A stretch of 64,000 nt of DNA from Sphingomonas gei (GTDB taxonomy: Bacteria; Pseudomonadota; Alphaproteobacteria; Sphingomonadales; Sphingomonadaceae): assembly GCF_004792685.1 (NCBI RefSeq), contig NZ_SRXT01000005.1:1-64000 (forward strand). The letters run 5' to 3'. The translations under genes and the position numbers were made by a program. Positions 1 through 9,003 of the stretch are shown piece by piece. The notes beneath the pieces were generated by a model, which had not been told where the DNA came from, did no database searches, and saw nothing but the letters and a program-made list of their open reading frames with translations. Position 1 is the first letter of the stretch, and every line of letters begins with the position of its first letter.

Positions 1-2
1 CG

Positions 3-3000
3 CGGGTGCCGCACCGGCTCGACGCGATGCCGTCCGCGCGCTCGACTCCCGAGGAGCGGCGCGCGGCGCGCGACGCGCGGGCAGCGGCGGCGCGCAGCAC
101 CAGTCCGGCGATGCGCGACGGACCGATGAGCAGCCCGGCTTATGTCGATCCCGCGTCGAGCGCGCTCACTTCGTACAGCGCGATGGTGTGTTCGGCCGAC
201 GATCTGGTCAGCGTCGCGCCGCCGCCCGCGCCGCTGATGTCGAGCGTGGCCGCAACCCCGATCGTGATGCCGCCGACGGGCACGCGGCCCGCTGCGCCTG
301 CCGCCCCACGCACCGTTGGCGGCGCCGGCTCCACAAGCGCTCCTGCCGCGCCTGCCGACGGCGCTGCGGCGGACGGCGCGACGGTTGCGGTGCCGGCATC
401 GGGCGGTCCTGCGGCGGCGCCCGGCGGGCCGGGGGGTACGGCTCCCGCGCATGGCGGCGGTGGTGGTGGGGCGGCCGTGGCCGGCGGTCGCCGCGCCGGC
501 GCGGCCGCGCACGAGCCGCGCGCCGAGCCGCCGTTCGTGCCGCTGCCGATACCGCAACCCGCCAATGATCAGGTCCAGATCGGCCGCCAGCCGCTCGATC
601 GCACCGCCACGCCGGCGCCGCTGGCGATGCCGCACGGCCTGTCGGTGGTGCCCGACGGCGGGACCAAGGACATGTCGCCGGCGGTGCGCCGCTATCCGAT
701 CGCATTCGAGGAAGCGGCGGCAGCCGCGGCGCGCAGCTATGACGAAGTCGTCGCCGCGGGCCGCAACGAGCATGAGCGGCTGCGCTCGCTTTACGCCGAT
801 CTCCAGGCCGACGCGCAGCGCCAGCTCGACGATTCGCTCGATAAATTGCGCGACACGCTGGCCGATGCGCGCTCGGACCTCGACCAGGCCGAGTCCGATG
901 CGGTGTTCCGGCTGGGGCTGCAGGCGGATAATGCCCGTGCGATGATCCGCGTCGCCGCGCGGCGCGCGATGGGGACGGTGGCGGCGCGGCGCGCGGCGAT
1001 CCAGGCGCGGATGACCGCGGCGCGCGAAGCGTCACAGGCCGTCGAAGTGACGCTCGGCGACTATCTCACTGCAGTCGATGTCGCGGGCGCCGCCGCCTCG
1101 GCCGCGTTCAGCGGGCTGCAGGCCGATCCCTCGCTCGGCCATGCGCCGAACACTGCGGCCGATTACGAGGATCAATCGCCGCAGATGCAGGCGGCGGAGA
1201 ATGAGGATATCGATGTTGCGATCCCGGTGCGCGCCGGCAATCGCGCGACCGCCTTCACCGACGGCACATCGGTGTTCGCCGACAATCTCAACACCGCGCA
1301 CAATAATTTTATGAATGCCGCGACCCAGGCGTTCCAGCCGTTTCAGAGCTATGTCGATCGGCTCGGCCAGGCGCCGGCGCAGATCGCGCGGATGCGCGAC
1401 AATGCGGTCAAGCAAGTCGACACGACCGAGCGCAACTCGGCGGACGGCGTGCGCCGCAGCCGCAATTCGATCGAGATCGGGCTGGTCGACCGCCACCACC
1501 GCAGCCGCGAGCAGATTGTCAGCCAGACGACGCGGGCAGCCGAGGCGCAGCGCACGAGCACGGCGCGCGCCGGCGACAGCCAGTGGAAGGGCTATACCAG
1601 CCTCGCCAGCGGCCAGGGCGCGGCGATCCTCGCGCTCCACGAGCAGATCGCGGCGCAGCGCGCCCAGCCGCCGGACAATTTCGCGCGCTTCGTGATCGAT
1701 TCGGGCGAGCGCACTCGCCGGCTCCAGCGCGAAGCCGTGGACGCCCGGCTCGGCCAGTCGAGTGGCGCGGCCGAGCGGATGCGCCGCCAGTTCGCGACGC
1801 GCGGGGCGCAGATCGCAGCAGGCGCGGACAAGGGCATGGCACAGCTCAATAGCCAGCTGCGCGAGTCGGCGCGCGGCTCGGGCGCGCAGATGTCCGCCCA
1901 GATAATCGCGCTCGACCAGTCGCTGCGGCGGATGGCCGATCCGGTGGCGCAATCGATCGACAATTTCCCGATTCCGGCCAAGGCCGAGCTCGACACGATG
2001 GAGAATGCCCTGTGGTCGGCGCTGCGCGACGCGCAGGCACAGGCGGTGGCGGCCTATATGGGAACGCCGGGGCCCGGCAGCACCGGCGAGGCTAATGCCA
2101 GCACTCCGCCGCCCGCCTCGACCAGCCCGCAGCCGCCCGCCGGCACCGGATCGAGCCCCAAGGAATTCGTCGATCTTTCCGACGACTATAGCGCCGCGCC
2201 GGAGAGCGAGCAGCAAATCTTCGATCTCACGCGCTCGATCTCCGACAGCGTGGTCGGCGACGTCACCCGCCGCGGCAACGGGCTGATGACCCAGATGACT
2301 TTGCTCGGCCAGAATCCCGAGCAGACGCTCGATCTGGTGCGCGGGCTCACTTATCGCCGCGGCCAGGCGGTGATCAAATATTACAACGAAGTCCGCCCCG
2401 GCAATCTGTGGGACGACGTCGCCACTTATATGAGCTTCGGCAATCTGGTGACCGGGGTGAACTCGCGGCTCTACAGCGGCGACGCGGTGTATAATTACCT
2501 GCTCGGCAATCGCGCGGCGGGGGCGCTGGCCGAGATCCAGGCGGCGACCGAATGGACCAACAACGCCGATCAGGTCCAGGCGGCGATGACCTCGCTCAGC
2601 CCGGCCGACATGGCGGCGATGCGCGGACTGCCCGGCGCTACCGAGATCATGAATTCGGTCGAGGAGGATCTCGAGGGCGCCGATCGGCGTATGTTCCAGC
2701 TGCTGCGCACCGCCGACGAAAATAACGCCGCCGATTGCGTCGCGGCGGCGCGCGCGGTGCGGGCCGAGGCGGCGGTGACGACGGCGCTCGACGAAAATGC
2801 CACACGTGGCGGCGACAATGCCTTCGACGCGATGGAGCGCTTCGCGCGCCAGGCGGGGACGAGCCGGCTCGAAGGCGCGCGAGACTTCAATCTCACTGCC
2901 ACCGGCGAGTTCGAAAGTGCCGAGGCGGGCGAAGCGCGGCGCCGTGCCGCCTGGGCGAATACCGTCTCGCGGCTGGGCAATGACGGCGCAGTGCGCGCAG

Positions 3001-6000
3001 ACGGCGCGGCGGGGGGCGAGGCATGGTTGCGCGAACTGGCGAGCCGCGAGCGCACCTATAGCGACGGCGACTATCTCTACACCGCCTCGCTGCGCACCGA
3101 GCAGGTCGACTTGCTGACCACGCTGGCGCGCACCGGCGCGGGCACTGCCGACACCCGCGCGATGCAGCTCGCAGTCGAGGACAGCCGGCCGGGCGGGGCG
3201 GATCGCGAACGAGTCGAGCGCGCGCTCGACGATCCCGAGCTCAACGACGACATGGGTAATCCCGACGATCCGAATTCGCGGATGTCGCACCCGCGCGATC
3301 CCGCGGCCGAACCGAGCCGGCTCGAACGCGCCCAGGCGCGCGAGGCCGAGATGTACCGGGTATGGGATCGCTATCGCAATGGCGGGCGCGACACCGGGCG
3401 GCCCCTGACCGAGATCCGCGCCGATCTGGGCGGACGGCTACGGCGCGGCGCGAGCGACGAACGCGAGGGGCGGTTGATCGAATCGCAAGTCACTCGCGGG
3501 CTCACCGACCCGAGCGTGGCCGCACTCGCCTTCGAGCACGCCGTCGACCGCTGGGGCACTGACGAGGGCCTGTTGCGCAGCACTTTCGGCCGGATGAGTC
3601 GCGACCAGATTCAGGCTGCAGTGGCCGAATATGACCGCACCCACAGCCCCGGCCTGTACGAGCGGCTCGGGCTGTTCGAGCATTCGGACGACTATTTTAC
3701 CGAATTATCAGGCGACGACCGGATCGAGATGCAGGTCCTGGCAATGGGCCAGCCGCGCAATCCGCGCGAGCGCGCCGAAGTCAGCCGGATGACCTCGCGG
3801 CTCCAGCTCGACAATGCCGGCTGGGCGGGACAATTGCTCGCCCGCGAGGAATATCGCCGGCTCGAGGCATCGCATAACCGGCTGATGCGGGTGATGGGAG
3901 TCAGCGAAGGCGACGCGGCGCATGTCAGCGATTTCGACGCACGCGGCAATCTGCGCTTCCGCAATCGCGAAGGCGTGATGGTGCGCGCCGGGCGCTTCGA
4001 CGAGCGCGGCAATTTCGCTCCCGCCGAGGGCGACAGCGTGGTCGGGTTCGGCGCGCTGATGGCGACCAACCAGTCGAACGCCCAGGCGTATCGCACTGCG
4101 ACCGACAATATCGCCAACGCAATCACCACGGCACTGGTCGTCGCCGCGGCGGTGCTGTCGACCGCGCTGACCGGCGGCGCGGCGGCGTCGTTCTGGATCC
4201 CGGTGCTGACCACTCTGGGCGCCGGCGTGCTCGGCATGGCGGCGAGCTGGGCGATCAAGGGCGGGCGCTATGGCTATGAGGATGCCGGGCGCGATTTCGG
4301 ACTGGCGGTAGTGCAGGCGGCGACCGCGGGGCTGGCCTCGGCGCTCACCATCGCGCGCACCGGCGGAATGGGCTTGCTGCGCGGCGCGATGACCTCTCGC
4401 ATGGTTTCGACTGCGGGCTTGCGCGCCGTTACCCTGGGTGAGGAAGTGTTGATTGGCGGCGCGGCGGGCGCGCTCGGCGGGGCGGGCAACGCGGCGTTCG
4501 ACGACCGCGCCTGGGACCGCGGGGAGTGGCTTTCCAATATCGGGCGCGGTGTCGAGCGCGGCTTCGGCGGGGGCGTGGTGAGCAGCCTCGCCACGGGGCT
4601 GACCTCGCGTGCGATAAGCCTGGGTACGGGCGGGCTTGGGCGGCTGTCGGGCACCCGCGAGGCGCTGGGGCGTGGCCGGGTCGGCGAGGTCGCCACGCGC
4701 ATGGGGTCGATGCGCGCGCACGCCTGGAGCAACAATTTCGGCACGCGGCTGATCAGCCGCACGCTGGGCGGCGCGATCGGCAATGCCGGGTCGCGCGCGT
4801 ACGAGATCGACTATGACCGCCATGCCGGCCGTTACGAAGGCACGCGCGCGCAGGCGGCCGACGAGATCTGGGGCGCGGCGGCACAAGGCGGGATCCAGAG
4901 CTTCCTCGAAGGCACGTTCGAACATGCCGCCGATTCGAGCGCGCGGCTCCAGCGCTGGCGCGAGAACGGCATGCCCGAGCCCGGCATGCCCGGCGGCCGT
5001 CCGCCGCCGCGCGCGCCGCCGGAGGAAGCGGGGGTCCACCCGCCCAGCCGTGCACCGCCGGAAGACGAAGCGGGGGTGCGCCCGCCGAGCCGCGCACCGC
5101 CCGAGGAACAGCAAGGCGCGCCTGCCCGCCGTCGCGGGGCCGCGCCCGAGGAGGAGCTCGCCGTCCGCACCATGGACGACGACGGCAAGGCGCCGCGCCG
5201 CGCGGTCGCCGCCAACGACAATCCGCTCGTCGCCACGCATGTCCTGATCGACTTGAGCACCGCGGATCCCAATTTGATCGGCCGCGTCACCGAAGGCACG
5301 GTGATCGTCCATCCCGATCCCACCAATTATGCCGGTGCCGAGGCCAATTTCCGCCGACTGCTCGCCGCCGACCCGACGCGCGAGGCGGCGATCTACCATA
5401 ATCCCGACACCAACGAATATGTCGTGATCCAGGGCGGACCCCGAGCGGTCACTGCGATCCGCCCCGATGGCGAGATGACCGGGGTCGGCGCGCAGGGCCG
5501 GATGGTCGGGCAGGGCGGGCTGGTGCGCGGGCAGCGGCCATGGATCCTGCAGGAGCATTTCCATCCCAACCGGCCCGGCGAGAGCGGCACGCGGCTGTCG
5601 CGGCGGATGCCGAGCGCGCTCGGCGGCGACATGCAGGTGGTCCTCGTCGAATCCGAGATAATGGGCTTCGGGGCGCGTTCGTCGCGGATCCATTTCGACG
5701 ATAACGGCACGCCGAATTTCACCGATTTCGGTGTCAGCCCCGGCCATCCCAAGGGCCCGCTGTGGGTCAATTACCCCGATCCGGCGACCGGGCTGCGAGT
5801 CACCGAGCATTTCGCCACGCTGGGCGACTATCATCGCGCGATGGTCAAGCTGACCGGCGACGACGTGCGCGCGGCCGCCGGCGGCACCGCGGTGCGCACC
5901 GCCGATCACGACGCGCTCGATCCCGCCGGCTCCCGCCGCGCGCTGGAGCGCGGTTCGACCGAGACGGCGCTCACCGATGCCGATCGCCCGGTGATCCGCG

Positions 6001-8552
6001 CGCTGGGCGAGCAGCTCGGCCTCAACGACCAGCAGCGCATGCATCTGGCCGGCTTGCGCGCGGCGGGGTCGACCGACTCCGAGATCGCGCATGCCGGCAC
6101 TCGGCTCGACGCCGCCGAAACGCAGTCGCGGCGGATGGTCCGCGATCTCGGGCTGGTCGGCGAGCCCGATTCGATGGCGCGGCTGCACCTGGTGATGAAC
6201 GACCTCAGTCTGTCCGAGCCGATCCGGCAGCTGCTCGCCGACACCGTGATCGCGGCGACGCGCGAGCATATGATCGCGATGGGGACGCTGGCGCACGACG
6301 AGCCGCTGATCCTGCTCCTGCACGGCGCTCCGGGTGTCACGCCGGGTTCGGGCTCGGACACCCGCGGCGCACTGATCCGCCAGCACGGCATCCAATATTC
6401 GCACATCCAGGGCGGCTCGAGCGACGATTTCGCGCGCGCTTTCTACACCACGACGCGTGTGGAGGCGGCCGAGGCCTATGCAGTCAAGCGGAGCCGCGCG
6501 CATATGGATCCGCCGCGCGGCGAAGTGTTCCCCTTCGTGCTGCGCGGCCGGGATTTCGGCCCGACCGTCGACGTCACGCCGGGCGGCGCGCACCGCGCGC
6601 TGTGGGAGCGCTATGTGGTCGAGCATTTCAACGAGTTCGGCGATCCGCGCATGATGCCCGGCGGTCCCGGCTACGACTTCACGCGGCGCCAGCAGGCGTT
6701 CGGGGTGATGGACGCCAGCGCGAACCGCGGCGTGGTTTTCGAAGGTTTTCTGCAGCATCTCGCGGCGCAGACCGGCCGGCCCGAGCTGGCCGCGCCGCAT
6801 CTGGTGCTCGGCGAGCTCGGCGGGCCGTTCACCACCGGCACCGGCTCGGGCAACCAGCAGGCGATCCGCAGCCAGCGCATCATGGACATCATGAATGCGC
6901 AGCTCGGCTTCCGCCGCACCGGCGCGGACGCAGTGGACGAGGCGGGCACGCTGGCGGTGCGCACCGCCGACGAAGTGCCGGTCGCGACCAAGCCGCTCAC
7001 CGATACCCCGAGTGCCGAGGAAACTGCGCTCGTCCATGCCGCGGTAACCCCGGAGGCGGTGGTGCCGGCTCCGTCGCCGCCGCCGCTCATTCCCGGATCG
7101 CCCGAACAGCTTGCCCAGAACCCGCTGCATATTGCCGACACGCCGCAAGGGCGCGCGCGCCAGGCGATCGAGCGCGCGATCGCGATGACGCCCATCCCCG
7201 AAGTGCAGGAAAAGCTGCGCGGCCTGTTCAACGCGATGGAGCCGCAGCATGGGCTGATCGTGGAATATCTGTCGGCGCGCACCCAGGCGGAGCGCCAGCA
7301 GATCCTGCAGCGCGAGCGGCGGGCGCTGCGCGACGTGCGCGGCGGCGCGAGCCAGTTCGAGAATCTGACGCGCCGCTTGACGTTCCTCGGCGAGTTCGTC
7401 GGCGCGCCTTTCCGGGCGACGGTCGAGCATCTCGCCGAGTTGCACGAGATCGGATTGCCGACGGTGCCCGGCCTAACCCCCGCGGCGGAGGCGCGGCTGC
7501 AGCGCTTCATGCTCGAATCGCCGCTGATCCTGCATCTGGTGCGGACCGAGGGCCATCTGGTCGGCCCGCTGCTGGCCAATTTCCGCAAGGCGACGGCAGT
7601 CGAGTTCGAATCGCATATCGAACAACGGCTCCGCAAGACCGGGCTCGACCCGCAGGCGCGCGCCCGGCTCGGCGAAATCTTCCCGTGGCTTGTCGGCGGC
7701 GTTGCGCGGTCGGGCCTTCGGCAGGATCTGACGGGCGTCGCGCGCGGCACGACGGAGATGCTCGGCTACGACCCGGGCGATCGCCATGGTTCGGGCGACC
7801 TGCCGATCGGCCCGCATGTCGACCTGCTCGATCCCCGGCACCCCCCGATCCAGCCGACCGAGCAACTGGAGCTGGGCACCCGCGTGATCCACCCGGTCTA
7901 TGGCGAGGGCACCGTAGTGGCCGTCACCCATGGATTGGCGGAGGTCAAGTTCACCAGCAGCAATCCGTCCAAGGCGATCCCTACCTTCGTGCCGCTCGAA
8001 TTCGGCACGTTGTTCCGCCTGCGCGATCCGATGACCGGCGGGGAGCTGCCTATCATCCCGGTTCGAGTCGACGGCGAGCTCCAGAGTGAATTCCAGCGGC
8101 TGCGCGACTATCGCGCGGAGCAGGGCGTGGGTCCCTATGTCGGCAACAACGGCGACACGGGCACGGTAGCCGTCGCGCGCATCGGCGACGAGCATTTCGC
8201 CGGGACAAACTCGACGATGAAGCTCAGGGACGGGCCGACGATGACCTCGGCCGACCGCGCCGCGATGCTCGCGGTCCTGCAGCATCTCGGCCTCGCCTCA
8301 ACCGACCCTGCCGATTCCAACAAGCGTCAGCATTTCTCCCACGCCGAGTTCGAGGCATTGTATCTCGCGCATCGCGAGCTGGGCACGTTTCCCGACGTGG
8401 TCGAGCTGTTCGTCGATCGCGCGACGTGCGACTCGTGCAAAGGCAATCTCGACGCAGTCGCCGCCTATTTCGGCATCAAGGAGCTCCGGGTGTATCATTA
8501 CGAGCAGCAGCGGGGCTGGGGTCCCGACATCTATCGGGCCCGGCGGCGATGA
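3..8552 (+). CDS. Giant polymorphic toxin with C-terminal zinc deaminase domain (left end open)
   Basis: The frame is open to the left edge, so the true start may lie outside; residues are counted from the GTG at 6. Seen in order: Pro/Ala/Gly-rich tail (about 60-165), long Ala/Arg/Glu-rich helical parts (220-1000), an annexin-like repeat (1165-1250, WGTDE then ELSGDDRIEMQVLAMG), a Gly/Ala-rich hydrophobic part (1372-1460), three Pro-rich repeats (about 1660-1712), a module with HFHPN (1737-1950), a module with HGAP and FYTTT motifs that may be ADP-ribosyltransferase-like (2100-2305), a helical part, a Tudor-like GTRVIHPVYGEGTV segment (about 2622-2652) and a deaminase-like C-terminus (2700-2848). 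The deaminase shows H2779-A-E2781 and C2808-DS-C2811, the expected zinc ligands and catalytic Glu. Known: such tips are toxins that deaminate nucleic acid or nucleotides. The immunity gene overlaps the stop. Delivery route and exact target are not shown. Confidence 0.85.
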   Translation, partial: RVPHRLDAMPSARSTPEERRAARDARAAAARSTSPAMRDGPMSSPAYVDPASSALTSYSAMVCSADDLVSVAPPPAPLMSSVAATPIVMPPTGTRPAAPAAPRTVGGAGSTSAPAAPADGAAADGATVAVPASGGPAAAPGGPGGTAPAHGGGGGGAAVAGGRRAGAAAHEPRAEPPFVPLPIPQPANDQVQIGRQPLDRTATPAPLAMPHGLSVVPDGGTKDMSPAVRRYPIAFEEAAAAAARSYDEVVAAGRNEHERLRSLYADLQADAQRQLDDSLDKLRDTLADARSDLDQAESDAVFRLGLQADNARAMIRVAARRAMGTVAARRAAIQARMTAAREASQAVEVTLGDYLTAVDVAGAAASAAFSGLQADPSLGHAPNTAADYEDQSPQMQAAENEDIDVAIPVRAGNRATAFTDGTSVFADNLNTAHNNFMNAATQAFQPFQSYVDRLGQAPAQIARMRDNAVKQVDTTERNSADGVRRSRNSIEIGLVDRHHRSREQIVSQTTRAAEAQRTSTARAGDSQWKGYTSLASGQGAAILALHEQIAAQRAQPPDNFARFVIDSGERTRRLQREAVDARLGQSSGAAERMRRQFATRGAQIAAGADKGMAQLNSQLRESARGSGAQMSAQIIALDQSLRRMADPVAQSIDNFPIPAKAELDTMENALWSALRDAQAQAVAAYMGTPGPGSTGEANASTPPPASTSPQPPAGTGSSPKEFVDLSDDYSAAPESEQQIFDLTRSISDSVVGDVTRRGNGLMTQMTLLGQNPEQTLDLVRGLTYRRGQAVIKYYNEVRPGNLWDDVATYMSFGNLVTGVNSRLYSGDAVYNYLLGNRAAGALAEIQAATEWTNNADQVQAAMTSLSPADMAAMRGLPGATEIMNSVEEDLEGADRRMFQLLRTADENNAADCVAAARAVRAEAAVTTALDENATRGGDNAFDAMERFARQAGTSRLEGARDFNLTATGEFESAEAGEARRRAAWANTVSRLGNDGAVRADGAAGGEAWLRELASRERTYSDGDYLYTASLRTEQVDLLTTLARTGAGTADTRAMQLAVEDSRPGGADRERVERALDDPELNDDMGNPDDPNSRMSHPRDPAAEPSRLERAQAREAEMYRVWDRYRNGGRDTGRPLTEIRADLGGRLRRGASDEREGRLIESQVTRGLTDPSVAALAFEHAVDRWGTDEGLLRSTFGRMSRDQIQAAVAEYDRTHSPGLYERLGLFEHSDDYFTELSGDDRIEMQVLAMGQPRNPRERAEVSRMTSRLQLDNAGWAGQLLAREEYRRLEASHNRLMRVMGVSEGDAAHVSDFDARGNLRFRNREGVMVRAGRFDERGNFAPAEGDSVVGFGALMATNQSNAQAYRTATDNIANAITTALVVAAAVLSTALTGGAAASFWIPVLTTLGAGVLGMAASWAIKGGRYGYEDAGRDFGLAVVQAATAGLASALTIARTGGMGLLRGAMTSRMVSTAGLRAVTLGEEVLIGGAAGALGGAGNAAFDDRAWDRGEWLSNIGRGVERGFGGGVVSSLATGLTSRAISLGTGGLGRLSGTREALGRGRVGEVATRMGSMRAHAWSNNFGTRLISRTLGGAIGNAGSRAYEIDYDRHAGRYEGTRAQAADEIWGAAAQGGIQSFLEGTFEHAADSSARLQRWRENGMPEPGMPGGRPPPRAPPEEAGVHPPSRAPPEDEAGVRPPSRAPPEEQQGAPARRRGAAPEEELAVRTMDDDGKAPRRAVAANDNPLVATHVLIDLSTADPNLIGRVTEGTVIVHPDPTNYAGAEANFRRLLAADPTREAAIYHNPDTNEYVVIQGGPRAVTAIRPDGEMTGVGAQGRMVGQGGLVRGQRPWILQEHFHPNRPGESGTRLSRRMPSALGGDMQVVLVESEIMGFGARSSRIHFDDNGTPNFTDFGVSPGHPKGPLWVNYPDPATGLRVTEHFATLGDYHRAMVKLTGDDVRAAAGGTAVRTADHDALDPAGSRRALERGSTETALTDADRPVIRALGEQLGLNDQQRMHLAGLRAAGSTDSEIAHAGTRLDAAETQSRRMVRDLGLVGEPDSMARLHLVMNDLSLSEPIRQLLADTVIAATREHMIAMGTLAHDEPLILLLHGAPGVTPGSGSDTRGALIRQHGIQYSHIQGGSSDDFARAFYTTTRVEAAEAYAVKRSRAHMDPPRGEVFPFVLRGRDFGPTVDVTPGGAHRALWERYVVEHFNEFGDPRMMPGGPGYDFTRRQQAFGVMDASANRGVVFEGFLQHLAAQTGRPELAAPHLVLGELGGPFTTGTGSGNQQAIRSQRIMDIMNAQLGFRRTGADAVDEAGTLAVRTADEVPVATKPLTDTPSAEETALVHAAVTPEAVVPAPSPPPLIPGSPEQLAQNPLHIADTPQGRARQAIERAIAMTPIPEVQEKLRGLFNAMEPQHGLIVEYLSARTQAERQQILQRERRALRDVRGGASQFENLTRRLTFLGEFVGAPFRATVEHLAELHEIGLPTVPGLTPAAEARLQRFMLESPLILHLVRTEGHLVGPLLANFRKATAVEFESHIEQRLRKTGLDPQARARLGEIFPWLVGGVARSGLRQDLTGVARGTTEMLGYDPGDRHGSGDLPIGPHVDLLDPRHPPIQPTEQLELGTRVIHPVYGEGTVVAVTHGLAEVKFTSSNPSKAIPTFVPLEFGTLFRLRDPMTGGELPIIPVRVDGELQSEFQRLRDYRAEQGVGPYVGNNGDTGTVAVARIGDEHFAGTNSTMKLRDGPTMTSADRAAMLAVLQHLGLASTDPADSNKRQHFSHAEFEALYLAHRELGTFPDVVELFVDRATCDSCKGNLDAVAAYFGIKELRVYHYEQQRGWGPDIYRARRR

Positions 8553-8944
8553 TCGCCTTTTCGCATGGCGGCGTCGACGAGGAAATCGTGCCGGAGGGCG
8601 CGCGGCTGGCCTATCTGATCGAGGCTGCCGATCCCGATTTCTGGAACGGCGTCACGGGGATGTCGGCATTCACTTATCGCGCGGGCAAGCTCGATCAGAC
8701 GCTGTATCTCTCGCTGGATCCCGCGCTCGGTTATTATCTGCTGCTCGAATATACCGACCGCAGCCGCATTTATGCGACCGCGGCGGTTCCTGCCGGACCT
8801 GGGCCGGGGCTGATCTGGTGGGGCGGTGAGCGCATTGAGCTTCCGCCCGAACGGTTCGTGTCGGCCGCCGAGGCGCACCGAGCGATCGCCTGGTTCCTCG
8901 AGACCGGCGATGCCGATCCCGACACCGATTGGGAGCTGTTCTAG
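8549..8944 (+). CDS. Imm1-like immunity protein to the deaminase toxin
   Basis: A 131-residue protein whose ATG overlaps the toxin stop (ATGA, 8549-8552), so the two are probably translationally coupled. A longer frame exists from 8426 but runs inside the toxin, so the overlap start is preferred. No signal peptide or membrane segment is seen, which fits a cytoplasmic inhibitor. The ending, GERIELPPERFVSAAEAH followed by a short helix, TGDADP and DTDWE, resembles the Imm1 family as I remember it: a Pro-flanked strand, an Ala-rich helix, a TG..P turn and a late W-E. Imm1 proteins are commonly partnered with deaminase toxins. The family call rests on pattern memory; the immunity role rests mostly on position. 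Confidence 0.7.
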   Translation: MIAFSHGGVDEEIVPEGARLAYLIEAADPDFWNGVTGMSAFTYRAGKLDQTLYLSLDPALGYYLLLEYTDRSRIYATAAVPAGPGPGLIWWGGERIELPPERFVSAAEAHRAIAWFLETGDADPDTDWELF

Positions 8945-9003
8945 CCCCTGCGGCTGGTCTAGCGCGGCGCGACCGGCCTGCGATCTACCAAACGGAGAAT
9001 TTG

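Noticed and set aside
1032..7445. Long minus-strand open frames opposite the giant toxin (752 and 1245 codons)
   Set aside because: They mirror the codon pattern of the plus-strand gene in GC-rich DNA, show no family motifs, and are Arg/Ala/His-rich without folds. The toxin frame has recognisable domains.
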